A stretch of DNA of 64,000 bases from Zoogloeaceae bacterium (lineage in GTDB: Bacteria; Pseudomonadota; Gammaproteobacteria; Burkholderiales; Rhodocyclaceae), in the NCBI GenBank assembly GCA_024235595.1, contig JACKMC010000005.1, positions 1 to 64,000 on the forward strand, read 5' to 3'. Below, one piece after another: positions 6,261 to 14,941 of this stretch. The notes beneath the pieces are model-generated. The model was not told the DNA's origin. It searched no databases and saw only the letters and a program-made list of their open reading frames with translations. Within the stretch, counting starts at the first letter, position 1. Each line of letters starts with the position of its first letter. The position numbers and the translations under genes are program-made.

Positions 6261-7886
6261 TCAGTCCTGCGCCGCTATCCCGTATTTCTTCAGCAGGCTT
6301 CGTCTGAACTCCTTCAAGGCAGGCAGGCGGGCATTTTCAGGGTCGTGGATGCGAACCTGCTCGACCAGTCGGCGCGCCTGCTCTGCGAACTGCTCGTTCC
6401 AGCCGCAGTTTTCGATGTGCCGCAACAGGGCAAGTGCGGCGTTGAAGAGCACGTGCGGGTTGCCCGGCAGTCGGCGTACCGCGTTCATCATTTCGCTCAC
6501 CGCGCCGTTGAAATCGCCGACCCGTGCCTTCTGGGCGCCGGTCGAAACGAGGGCTCGCACCTCTTGCTGGACCTGCGCTTCCAGGTCGCCCGAAAGAGCC
6601 GTCTTGTCATGCCTGGAAAAGATCTTGCGAAGTGCTTGGAGGGTTTCGGCGTCGCCGCGGCTACGGATCATCTCGAGTGCCACTTGCGACGCCTTGTCGT
6701 CGAGGTCGTTCTCCAGGCAAGTGTCCGCGAGACGCTTCTTGAGGCCGGCCGAGAGACCACTGATGCCCTCCCGATCCTCGAATGCCAGCGCCAGCGCCTT
6801 GTGGGCCTTGTCGCGCGCACCCTTCTGTCCCAGCAACATTGCGTTGGCCAGTTCGAGGCATGCGCGCGAGCCCGGCAGACCCATCATCGAGCGCTCCAGA
6901 TCCCGCACCGTCGATTCGGCGTCGGCAAGCTTTCCTTGGGCAAGCTGAGTGGCGGCGAGTTGGACGTTGTCCTCCGGATTCCGGAAATCGGAATACTTCG
7001 CGAGTCGGACCACCTCGTGAAAATGCACTTCCGCCTGCCGGGCGTCGCCAAGCTCGAGGGCGAGTTCGCCGAGCTTGCGTGTCCGGCTGACCCTGTGGGG
7101 TGAAATGCTGTGGGCTCGTGCGAGGACGTCGCGGGCGGCTTCGAGTTGCCCGGCGCTCTCGCGTGCCTTTGCCAGAAGCTCGTAGGCATCGATGTATTGA
7201 TCGTTCTCCTGCACCAGCCCTTCGAGAATCTGGTCGCATTCGGGGAGTCGCTTCTGGGCATAGAGCGACTTCGCCAGGCCCAGTTTCGCCCATGGCACAG
7301 CGCGCAGTTCGAGTATCTTTCGGTACTGTTGCTCGGCTTGCGCCGCCTCGCCGGTGGTGATGAGCAGCTCCGCCTCGAGCCGCATGAAGTCGAGCTCCCA
7401 CAGGGGGTGAAGGATTCTGCCTTCGCGACAGGCGGCGATCGCTGCGGGCGCGTCCTGACGCTCGATGGCGCGGTAGGCGGGCAACAGGGCATCGCGTTTT
7501 TCCATTGCCTTGGCAATTCTGCGGAACAGCGACTCGGCCGTGAAAGGTTTGAGAATGTAGTCGTTGGGTGCGAGTTCCGCCGTGCCGACGACCTTTCCAT
7601 AATGGCGTTCGCCGGTGAGCATGATGAAGACGGTGCCGAGCGGGATGATGGCGTTCTGGCGCAGGTCCTCGAGCAGGTGTTGTCCGTCCTGTCCTTCACC
7701 GAGATGGAACTCGCAAAGGATCAGGTCGAAGGTCCGCTCCCGCAGCTTCCGGACCGCTGCGCCCGCGCTCACGGCAAACTCGACGGTCTGCACACCGGAC
7801 AGCGCGAGCATGTTGCGCACTTGGCCGCGCATGCCCGCCTGAGGCTCGATGATCAGCGTCGATATGCTTGCTGCAGTGGGCAACAT
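6261..7886 (-). CDS. Response-regulator-like protein with pseudo-receiver and TPR repeats
   Basis: 541 residues: a receiver domain (about 8-125) followed by tetratricopeptide-type helical repeats to the C-terminus. The receiver keeps the Thr (Thr91, IMLTGE) and Lys (Lys113, YILKPF) of the phosphorylation switch, but the phospho-acceptor Asp is replaced by Glu59 (FDLILCEFHLG) and the acidic pair of strand 1 is reduced to Glu14-Pro15. It therefore cannot be phosphorylated in the usual way and may be locked in an active-like state or sense something else. There is no DNA-binding domain; output is probably protein binding through the TPRs. The start at 7886 is chosen because the receiver begins soon after. 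No histidine kinase is nearby. Confidence 0.85.
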   Translation of the reverse strand: MLPTAASISTLIIEPQAGMRGQVRNMLALSGVQTVEFAVSAGAAVRKLRERTFDLILCEFHLGEGQDGQHLLEDLRQNAIIPLGTVFIMLTGERHYGKVVGTAELAPNDYILKPFTAESLFRRIAKAMEKRDALLPAYRAIERQDAPAAIAACREGRILHPLWELDFMRLEAELLITTGEAAQAEQQYRKILELRAVPWAKLGLAKSLYAQKRLPECDQILEGLVQENDQYIDAYELLAKARESAGQLEAARDVLARAHSISPHRVSRTRKLGELALELGDARQAEVHFHEVVRLAKYSDFRNPEDNVQLAATQLAQGKLADAESTVRDLERSMMGLPGSRACLELANAMLLGQKGARDKAHKALALAFEDREGISGLSAGLKKRLADTCLENDLDDKASQVALEMIRSRGDAETLQALRKIFSRHDKTALSGDLEAQVQQEVRALVSTGAQKARVGDFNGAVSEMMNAVRRLPGNPHVLFNAALALLRHIENCGWNEQFAEQARRLVEQVRIHDPENARLPALKEFRRSLLKKYGIAAQD

Positions 7887-7972
7887 CGCGGATCCGGGGA
7901 AAGAAGGTAATGGCCTGTTATCGACCAATATAGGCCGATCTTGATGCGCAAGGTAGCCGCGCGAGCAATACG

Positions 7973-8008
7973 GCGAGAAAGGCAAAGCCGCGGCTGCGCC
8001 TTTCTCGC
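7973..8008. terminator. Large inverted repeat between aspS and the response-regulator gene
   Basis: A perfect 11-bp stem (GCGAGAAAGGC/GCCTTTCTCGC) encloses a second palindrome, AGCCGCGGCT. It sits just beyond the aspS terminator and has no clear U-tract in either direction. It may be a back-up terminator or an RNA-processing site. Confidence 0.4.
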
Positions 8009-8020
8009 TTCTGGCCTGTC

Positions 8021-8048
8021 AAAAAAAACGTGCGCCGCAGCGCACGTT
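8021..8048 (-). terminator. Intrinsic terminator of aspS
   Basis: On the minus strand a 9-bp stem AACGTGCGC/GCGCACGTT with a 4-nt loop runs into eight T residues. This is the clearest U-tract terminator in the left half of the window and ends the fmdB-DUF502-aspS unit. Confidence 0.88.
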
Positions 8049-8076
8049 CTTTCTCCAGGGTTCGCGCTGGCAGGAC

Positions 8077-9879
8077 TCAGTCCTTTGCCACCTCGACCTG
8101 GGTGTCGACCTTGTGGCGCAGGCGGATGTGCAGATCCCGCAGTTGGCGTTCGTCGACTCCCGAGGGCGCGTCGGTCAGCAGGTCCTGGGCACGCTGTGTC
8201 TTGGGGAACGCGATCACGTCGCGGATTGACTCGGCGCCCGTCATCATGGTCACGATGCGGTCGAGGCCGAAGGCCAGGCCGCCGTGGGGCGGGGCGCCGT
8301 ACTTGAGCGCATCGAGCAGGAAGCCGAACTTGAGCTGGGCCTCGTCTTCGCCGATGCCGAGGGCACTGAAAACCTTGCTCTGAACATCTGCACGGTGGAT
8401 ACGCACCGAGCCACCGCCGAGCTCCCAGCCGTTGAGCGCAAGATCGTAGGCCTTGGCGAGACACTTGCCGGGGTCGGTTTCCAGCAGCGCGAGGTGCTCG
8501 TCCTTGGGGCTGGTAAAGGGATGGTGGCAGGCGGTCCAGCGCTTGTCCTCGTCGTCGTACTCGAACATCGGGAAATCGACCACCCACAGCGGCTCCCAGG
8601 CCTTGCCATTGACGTAGCCCTTGTCGTGGCCAAGCTTGGTGCGCAGCGCACCGAGCGCGTCGTTCACGATCTTGGCCTTGTCGGCGCCGAAGAAGATCAG
8701 GTCGCCGTTCTGCGCGCCGGTGCGCTCTACGATGGTCGCCAGTGCCTGCTGGTGAAGGTTTTTCACGATTGGCGACTGCAGGCCTTCTTCGCCGAGCTTG
8801 GTGACGTCATTGACCTTGATATAGGCGAGACCACGCGCGCCATAGATGCTGACGAACTTGGTGTACTCGTCGATCTCTCCGCGCGTGAGCTGCGCGCCAC
8901 CGGGCACCCGGATCGCCGCGACACGGCCGTTGTCGGAGTTCGCGGGAGCCGAGAAGACCTTGAACGCCACGTCCCTGACTGCGTCGGTGACCTCGGTGAT
9001 CTCGAGCGTTACCCGCAGGTCGGGCTTGTCCGAGCCGAAGCGCGACATTGCCTCGGCGTAGCTCATGCGGGGGAAGGGGTTGGGCAGATCGACGGCAAGG
9101 ACTTCCTTGAAGATGCTGCGGATCATCTCTTCCATCAGCGCCGTGATCTCGGTCTCTCCGAGGAAGGAGGTCTCGATATCGACCTGGGTGAATTCGGGTT
9201 GGCGGTCAGCGCGCAGGTCTTCATCGCGGAAACACTTGGTGATCTGGTAGTAGCGGTCGTAGCCGGCCACCATGAGCAGTTGCTTGAACAGTTGCGGCGA
9301 CTGCGGCAAGGCGAAGAAGTGGCCCGGATGAACCCGTGACGGCACCAGGTAGTCGCGCGCGCCCTCGGGCGTGCTCTTGGTGAGCATCGGCGTCTCGATG
9401 TCGATGAAGCCCTTTGCATCCAGAAAGCGACGGAAGGCCATCGCGGTCTTGTAGCGCAGCATCATGTTTTTCTGCATCTGCGGGCGGCGCAGGTCGATGA
9501 CGCGATGCGTGAGTCGGGTGGTCTCCGAGAGATTCTCGTCGTCGAGCTGGAACGGAGGCGTTGCCGAAACGTTGAGAACCTCGAGTTCGTGACACAGCAC
9601 TTCGATCTGGCCGGAAGTGAGGGCGGCGTTCTCGGTGCCGCTGGGACGGCGACGCACCTTGCCGGTGATGCTCACCACGTATTCGTTGCGGATCGATTCA
9701 GCGATGGCGAACACTTCGGCGCGATCGGGGTCACAGACTACCTGCACCAGGCCCTCGCGGTCGCGCAGATCGATGAAGATCACGCCGCCATGGTCGCGCC
9801 GGCGATGCACCCAACCGCAAAGTGTGATGGTTTGATCAAGATATTCGGCGGTCACCAGACCGCAGTAGTTGGTTCGCAT
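8077..9879 (-). CDS. aspS: Aspartyl-tRNA synthetase
   Basis: A class IIb aminoacyl-tRNA synthetase charging tRNA-Asp, 600 residues as usual for the bacterial type. The order is an N-terminal OB-fold anticodon domain (TLCGWVHRRRDHGGVIFIDL, about 18-37), the catalytic core (FIDIETPMLTKSTPEGARDY; FRDEDLRADRQPEFTQ), the bacterial GAD insertion (about 290-410) and the C-terminal motif 3 GLAFGLDRIVTMM. Betaproteobacterial AspRS may also charge tRNA-Asn when gatCAB is present, which cannot be judged here. It follows the DUF502 gene by 50 bp and probably shares its transcript. Confidence 0.98.
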   Translation of the reverse strand: MRTNYCGLVTAEYLDQTITLCGWVHRRRDHGGVIFIDLRDREGLVQVVCDPDRAEVFAIAESIRNEYVVSITGKVRRRPSGTENAALTSGQIEVLCHELEVLNVSATPPFQLDDENLSETTRLTHRVIDLRRPQMQKNMMLRYKTAMAFRRFLDAKGFIDIETPMLTKSTPEGARDYLVPSRVHPGHFFALPQSPQLFKQLLMVAGYDRYYQITKCFRDEDLRADRQPEFTQVDIETSFLGETEITALMEEMIRSIFKEVLAVDLPNPFPRMSYAEAMSRFGSDKPDLRVTLEITEVTDAVRDVAFKVFSAPANSDNGRVAAIRVPGGAQLTRGEIDEYTKFVSIYGARGLAYIKVNDVTKLGEEGLQSPIVKNLHQQALATIVERTGAQNGDLIFFGADKAKIVNDALGALRTKLGHDKGYVNGKAWEPLWVVDFPMFEYDDEDKRWTACHHPFTSPKDEHLALLETDPGKCLAKAYDLALNGWELGGGSVRIHRADVQSKVFSALGIGEDEAQLKFGFLLDALKYGAPPHGGLAFGLDRIVTMMTGAESIRDVIAFPKTQRAQDLLTDAPSGVDERQLRDLHIRLRHKVDTQVEVAKD

Positions 9880-9929
9880 GGCTCAAATTCCGGAATTACG
9901 AATGGCGGCGGCACGGCCGCGGGTAGGCA

Positions 9930-10556
9930 TTATTGTTGGAGCAGGGCGCCCGGTGGAGAGTTTTTTCGGGCCGTTGGCGCCACCACGCCCATGGAAATGA
10001 TGTACTTCAATGCCTCATCGACGCTCATTTCCAGTTCGATCACATCCTGCCTTGGCACCATCAGGAAAAAACCCGAGGTCGGGTTGGGCGTGGTCGGCAC
10101 GTAGATGCTGACGTAGTCACCGCTCAGATGCCTGGCCGGGGCGCCACCGGGGCGCCCGGTAAGAAAGGCGATGGTCCAGGCGCCCTCTCTGGGGTACTGG
10201 ACCAGCAAGGCCTTCCGGAACGCTTGCCCATTGGTCGAGAACAGGGTGTCCGACACCTGTTTGACGCTGTTGTAGATCGATTTCACCACCGGAATCCGCG
10301 ACAGCAGCGCTTCCCAGTAACGCACCAGGTGCTGGCCGAGGACGTTGGCGGTGACCAGGCCGGTGACGAAAATGATGAGCAGGCTCATCAGGACCCCGAA
10401 ACCCGGCACGTGGAAACCCAGCAGGCTGTCGGGACGAAAATGCAGGGGAATGAGCAGCAGCAGCTGGTCGAGCGTGCCGACGATCCAGGCGAGCACCATG
10501 AAGGTGATGACCAGCGGAATCCAGATCAGCAGTCCGGTGATGAAGTATTTCTTCAT
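9930..10556 (-). CDS. DUF502 family inner-membrane protein
   Basis: 208 residues. Two hydrophobic segments (about 5-30 and 55-80, LMSLLIIFVTGLVTANVLG) precede a soluble part containing SRIPVVKSIYNSVKQ, the signature of the DUF502 family. Its function is unknown; the family is widespread in proteobacteria and chloroplasts. It lies 11 bp after the zinc-ribbon gene and 50 bp before aspS, an order common in betaproteobacteria. Confidence 0.92.
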   Translation of the reverse strand: MKKYFITGLLIWIPLVITFMVLAWIVGTLDQLLLLIPLHFRPDSLLGFHVPGFGVLMSLLIIFVTGLVTANVLGQHLVRYWEALLSRIPVVKSIYNSVKQVSDTLFSTNGQAFRKALLVQYPREGAWTIAFLTGRPGGAPARHLSGDYVSIYVPTTPNPTSGFFLMVPRQDVIELEMSVDEALKYIISMGVVAPTARKNSPPGALLQQ

Positions 10557-10567
10557 TCAGCAGGCTG

Positions 10568-10855
10568 TCAGTGGCACGCGCACGAACCACCGCAGCCGGC
10601 AGCGGGGGGGCTGTCGCTCTTGGACGAGTCCGCCGTGGCCGTGCTCGTGCTCGCGGGCTTGCTGCCGGAGCCGCCGCCCTTGAAATCGGTCGCATACCAG
10701 CCCGAACCCTTGAGCTGGAAGCCCGCTGCACTGAGCAGCCGCGTGTACTTGCCTGCGCCGCAGGACGGGCAGGCCGGAATCGGGCCGTCACTCATCTTCT
10801 GCAGATGTTCTTTCTGGAAACCGCAGCTCTCGCAGCGATATTCGTAAATCGGCAT
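10568..10855 (-). CDS. FmdB-type zinc-ribbon protein
   Basis: A 95-residue putative regulatory protein with the FmdB/CxxC_CxxC_SSSS zinc ribbon: MPIYEYRCESCG (Cys8, Cys11) and CPSCG about 18 residues later. A short loop follows (FQLKGSGWYATDF), then a Ser/Thr/Ala-rich tail ending in a CGGSCACH cluster that might bind metal. No biochemical role is established. It is the first gene of the fmdB-DUF502-aspS unit and starts 138 bp after pilD. Confidence 0.9.
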   Translation of the reverse strand: MPIYEYRCESCGFQKEHLQKMSDGPIPACPSCGAGKYTRLLSAAGFQLKGSGWYATDFKGGGSGSKPASTSTATADSSKSDSPPAAGCGGSCACH

Positions 10856-10993
10856 CTCACTCTCCGAAAAATCAAGCGCCTGAGTCTAGCGCATTGCAAC
10901 ATTTGCGGAAAGCGCGGGTCGGCGACCAGGCCTTCCTGCGCCACATGCATCCAGCCCCGATTTGGGGGCGGAGCGAGCCGAATTCAAGAGCCG

Positions 10994-11848
10994 TCAAAGC
11001 AGCGCCAGATAGCGTGTGGTGAGATCTTCGCCGAAGAACAGGGCGAGAACGCCGGCCGCCGCGAGATAGGGGCCGAAAGGGATCGGGACATTGCGCCCGT
11101 GGCGCGCAAACACGATCAGCGAAATGCCGACCAGCGCGCCTACCGCGGACGAGAGCAGAATCGTCAGCGGCAGCATCTGCCAGCCGAGCCAGGCGCCGAT
11201 CGCTGCGAGCAGCTTGAAATCGCCATATCCCATGCCTTCCTTGCCGGTGACCAGCTTGAAGAGCCAGTACACCGACCACAGCGTGAGATAGCCTGCGACG
11301 GCGCCGACGACTGCCGACGAAAGTTCGGTAAATGTGCCCGGCAGGTTGAACAGCAGGCCCAGCCAAAGCAGCGGCAGGGTCAGGTTGTCGGGCAGCAGTT
11401 GCGTGTCCAGGTCGATGAAGGTCAGTGCCACCATGGCCCACAGGAAGCCCAAGGCGCCGAGCAGCGCCATGCTGTAGCCGAAGCGCCAGGCCGCAAAGGC
11501 GGAAAGGACGCCGGTAAGGATTTCGACGATCGGGTAACGGACCCCGATCGGGGCCTTGCAGTGGCGGCAACGTCCGCGCAGCACGAGAAAGCTGACGACG
11601 GGGATGTTCTCGACCGCGGTGATCTGATGACCGCAGTGCGGGCAACGCGACCTGGGCGTGGCCAGGTTGAAACGCACCGCCGGCTCGGTGATCGCTTCGC
11701 CACGCAGTTCCGCCGCCTGGGCCTGCCATTCGAGTTCCATCATCTTCGGCAGGCGGTGAATCACAACATTGAGAAAGCTGCCCACGAAGAGGCCGAGCAG
11801 CGCGGTCGTCACCGTCAGGGCGACGGGTTCGTTCAGGAATTCGAACAT
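10994..11848 (-). CDS. pilD: Prepilin peptidase / N-methyltransferase
   Basis: A polytopic inner-membrane aspartyl protease that cleaves the leader of type IV prepilins and type II pseudopilins after Gly and N-methylates the new N-terminus. At 284 residues it is full length. The methyltransferase-associated zinc site CPHC...CRHC (Cys69, 72, 94, 97) is present, as are the catalytic aspartates in FIDLDTQLLPD (144-154) and GYGD (207-210). The start at 11848 gives MFEFLNEP followed at once by the first membrane helix (VGSFLNVVIHRLP). It is encoded with pilB and pilC; since the gsp cluster in this window shows no peptidase gene of its own, PilD probably serves both machines (inference). Confidence 0.96.
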   Translation of the reverse strand: MFEFLNEPVALTVTTALLGLFVGSFLNVVIHRLPKMMELEWQAQAAELRGEAITEPAVRFNLATPRSRCPHCGHQITAVENIPVVSFLVLRGRCRHCKAPIGVRYPIVEILTGVLSAFAAWRFGYSMALLGALGFLWAMVALTFIDLDTQLLPDNLTLPLLWLGLLFNLPGTFTELSSAVVGAVAGYLTLWSVYWLFKLVTGKEGMGYGDFKLLAAIGAWLGWQMLPLTILLSSAVGALVGISLIVFARHGRNVPIPFGPYLAAAGVLALFFGEDLTTRYLALL

Positions 11849-11879
11849 GATTTGCCGAGTGGTTTTTCGGGGGTGGATC

Positions 11880-13115
11880 TCAGACGACCGCGCCCAGCTT
11901 GAAGATGGGCAGATACATGGCAACCACCAGGCCGCCGATCACCGTCCCCAGGAATACCATGATGAGCGGCTCGAGCAACTGCGACAGGCCAGCCACGGCG
12001 TCATCGACCTCGCGCTCGTAGAATTCCGCAACCTTGCCGAGCATCGAGTCCAATTGGCCGGATTCCTCGCCGATCGACACCATCTGAACCGCCATGGTCG
12101 GAAAGACCTTGGCGTTCTGCATCGAGACGGTAAGACTCGTGCCGGTGCTGACCTCGGTCTGGATCTGCTTGGTCGCCATCAGGTAGATGTAGTTGCCCGA
12201 TGCGCCGCCCACGGAGTCCAGGGCTTCGACCAGCGGCACCCCGGCCGCGAACATCGTGGACAGGGTTCGGGTCCAGCGCGCGATGGTCGCCTTGCGGACC
12301 ACATCGCCGATGACCGGCAGCTGAAGCGTGGCGCGGTCGACGAAGATCTGCATCTTCGGTGAGCGTTTGTAGAGATAGGAGATGATGAGCACGGTGCCGA
12401 TCACGATCCCGAACATCAGGTACCAGTAATCGACGAAGAAGTCCGACATGGCCACCACGACCAGCGTCGGCGCAGGCAGGTCGGCGCCGAACGAGGCGAA
12501 CACGTTCTTGAATTCAGGTATCACGAACAGCATCATCACCGAGATCACGATCGCCGCGACCACGACAACGGCGAGCGGGTAGAACAATGCGGACTTGATC
12601 TTGCTCTTGATGGCGAGGATCTTTTCCTTGTAGTTGGCGAGACGGTCCAGCAGCGAATCCAGGATACCGGCCTGTTCGCCGGCCTCCACGAGGTTGCAGT
12701 AAAGGGCGTCGAAGTAAACCGGGTGCTTGCGGAAGGCGTGCGAAAGGTTGCTGCCGGTCTCCACGTCGTTGCGGATATCGTTGAGCATGCGCGCGAGCGA
12801 GGGGTTCCCGGAGCCTTTCATGGCGATGTCGAAGGCCTGCAGCAGCGGCACCCCGGAGCGCATCATGGTCGCGAGCTGGCGGGTGAACAGGGCGATGTCC
12901 TTGTCGGTGATGCGCGAGCCACGCGAGAGCTTCTGCTTCTTGACCTTGGTGATCATCACGCCCTGGCGGCGCATCGTGGCCTGGACCACCTTCTCGCCGG
13001 CAGCGCGCATCTCGCCACGGATCATCTTGCCGGTCTTGTCCTTTCCCTCCCAGGAGTACAGGACTTCTTTTGGCCCTGTTGCCGGTCGGCGTGCGGTGCG
13101 GGTAGCTGTGGCCAT
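11880..13115 (-). CDS. pilC: Type IV pilus inner-membrane platform protein
   Basis: 411 residues with two GspF/PilC domains: the first around 75-195 (FTRQLATMMRSGVPLLQAF), the second around 278-400 (WTRTLSTMFAAGVPLVEAL), each ending in transmembrane segments. It couples the cytoplasmic ATPase PilB to pilin insertion. It lies 23 bp after pilB and 31 bp before pilD in the usual pilBCD order. Confidence 0.97.
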   Translation of the reverse strand: MATATRTARRPATGPKEVLYSWEGKDKTGKMIRGEMRAAGEKVVQATMRRQGVMITKVKKQKLSRGSRITDKDIALFTRQLATMMRSGVPLLQAFDIAMKGSGNPSLARMLNDIRNDVETGSNLSHAFRKHPVYFDALYCNLVEAGEQAGILDSLLDRLANYKEKILAIKSKIKSALFYPLAVVVVAAIVISVMMLFVIPEFKNVFASFGADLPAPTLVVVAMSDFFVDYWYLMFGIVIGTVLIISYLYKRSPKMQIFVDRATLQLPVIGDVVRKATIARWTRTLSTMFAAGVPLVEALDSVGGASGNYIYLMATKQIQTEVSTGTSLTVSMQNAKVFPTMAVQMVSIGEESGQLDSMLGKVAEFYEREVDDAVAGLSQLLEPLIMVFLGTVIGGLVVAMYLPIFKLGAVV

Positions 13116-13138
13116 GGGTCAGACTCTCGTTTTCCGAA

Positions 13139-14851
13139 TCATTCGTTTGTGGTGGCGAGCACTTCCGCCAGCGAGGTGACGCCCTGCATCACCTTGAGCA
13201 GACCGGAGCGGCGCAGGTCGCGCACGCCCTCCTTGTCCGCCTGCTCGGCGATCTCGATGGAGTTCCCGTTTTCCATGATGATCTTCGAGATTTCCTCGGA
13301 GATCGGCATGACCTGGTAGATGCCGACGCGACCCTTGTAGCCGCTGTTCTTGCATCGATCGCAGCCTACCGGGCCGTAGGGTTGCCAGCTGCCGTCGAGC
13401 TGCTCTTCGGTGAAGCCGGCGTCGAGCAGCGCAGCCCGTGGAATGTCCATCGGCTGTTTGCAGGTGCAAAGGCGTCGGGCGAGACGCTGGGCGGTAATCA
13501 AGATGACGGACGAAGCAATGTTGAATGCCGCCACGCCCATGTTGCGCAGGCGCTCCAAAGTGCTCGGCGCGTCGTTGGTGTGCAGCGTCGAAAGCACAAG
13601 GTGACCGGTCTGCGCGGCCTTGATCGAGATTTCCGCCGTTTCGATATCACGGATCTCGCCGACCATGATGACGTCCGGATCCTGGCGCAGGAAGGCGCGC
13701 AGGGCGAACGCGAAGGTCAGGCCGGCCTTCTCGTTGACGTTCACCTGGTTGATGCCCGGAAGGTTGATCTCAGCCGGATCTTCCGCGGTCGAGATGTTCA
13801 CGCCGGGCTTGTTGAGGATGTTGAGGCAGGTGTAGAGCGACACCGTCTTGCCGCTACCGGTCGGCCCGGTCACCAGGATCATGCCGTAGGGCCGTTCGAT
13901 GGCGTGCTCGATGGCCTTTCGCTGGTCGGGTTCGTAGCCGAGCGCCTCGATGCCGAGCATCGCCGAGGTCGGGTCGAGAATACGCATGACGATCTTCTCG
14001 CCGTGCAGGGTCGGCAGCGTGGAAACCCGGAAATCGATGGCCTTGTTCTTCGACAGCACCAGCTTCATCCGGCCGTCCTGCGGAACCCGCTTCTCCGAGA
14101 TGTCGAGCCTTGAGATGACCTTGATCCGGGCCGCGATCTTTTCGCGCAGGATCAGCGGTGGCTGGGCGATCTCGCGCAGCACGCCATCGGTGCGGAAACG
14201 GATCCGGTAGTACTTTTCATAGGGTTCGAAGTGAATGTCCGATGCGCCCTCGTTGATCGCATCGATCAGCATCTTCTGGATGAACCTGACCACGGGCGCG
14301 TCGTCGACCTCGCCCGAGTTGTCTTCTTCCGGTTTTTCCTCGACACCCTGGTCGAGCAGGTCCATGTCGAAGTCTTCGCCGGTGAGGTCGCGCAGCGCAT
14401 CCGAAGTGGATTCGGCGAGCGTGTGCAGAAGCTGGGCCAGCCTCGACTGTTCCACCACCACCGGGTCGACCGACATGCCGGTCTGGAAGCGGATTTCATC
14501 CAGCGCCCGCAGATTGGTCGGATCTGCCATCGCCACGGCGAGGCGGTTGCCACGCTTGCCGAGGGCAACGACCTCGTGCTTTGTGCACAGCTTCGCGTCG
14601 ATGGCATCCTTGGGAAGGTGTGCAGGGTCGATCGACGACAGGTCGAACAGCGGATATCCGAAGGTCAGCGCGCAAAAGCGTGCCAAGTCACGGCCATTGA
14701 TGAACTTGCGCTCGACCAGCTCGCTGACGAATGCACGATGTCCGCCCTTGGCGGAGGCCGTGCATTCGAGTGCATCCTGCTCGGTGATACGGCCCTGTTG
14801 GACCAGCGCCCGGGCAAGACCGCTCATTGCGATCTGCGGATTAGCTGCCAT
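13139..14851 (-). CDS. pilB: Type IV pilus assembly ATPase
   Basis: A hexameric secretion ATPase that drives pilus extension, 570 residues. An N-terminal MshEN-type domain (about 1-150) is followed by the RecA-like ATPase: Walker A GPTGSGKTVSLY, Asp box, Walker B region DPDVIMVGEIRD, His box and the zinc motif CTCKQP...CDRCKNSGY. The start at 14851 (MAANPQIAMSGL) is preferred to an ATG 12 codons upstream, which lacks family sequence. It heads the pilBCD unit. Its paralogue GspE is at the right end of the window and lacks the long N-domain. Confidence 0.96.
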   Translation of the reverse strand: MAANPQIAMSGLARALVQQGRITEQDALECTASAKGGHRAFVSELVERKFINGRDLARFCALTFGYPLFDLSSIDPAHLPKDAIDAKLCTKHEVVALGKRGNRLAVAMADPTNLRALDEIRFQTGMSVDPVVVEQSRLAQLLHTLAESTSDALRDLTGEDFDMDLLDQGVEEKPEEDNSGEVDDAPVVRFIQKMLIDAINEGASDIHFEPYEKYYRIRFRTDGVLREIAQPPLILREKIAARIKVISRLDISEKRVPQDGRMKLVLSKNKAIDFRVSTLPTLHGEKIVMRILDPTSAMLGIEALGYEPDQRKAIEHAIERPYGMILVTGPTGSGKTVSLYTCLNILNKPGVNISTAEDPAEINLPGINQVNVNEKAGLTFAFALRAFLRQDPDVIMVGEIRDIETAEISIKAAQTGHLVLSTLHTNDAPSTLERLRNMGVAAFNIASSVILITAQRLARRLCTCKQPMDIPRAALLDAGFTEEQLDGSWQPYGPVGCDRCKNSGYKGRVGIYQVMPISEEISKIIMENGNSIEIAEQADKEGVRDLRRSGLLKVMQGVTSLAEVLATTNE

Positions 14852-14941
14852 TTCTCTCTTTTCTAGCCAAACTGCTCGATAGTGCATCCCCCCTCAGGGG
14901 CCTGTAAAGCGGGTTTGCAGACATTTGCCTTGTGGGCGCAA

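Noticed and set aside
8284..9339. A 351-codon plus-strand frame inside aspS
   Set aside because: Antisense shadow of aspS, whose motifs are complete.
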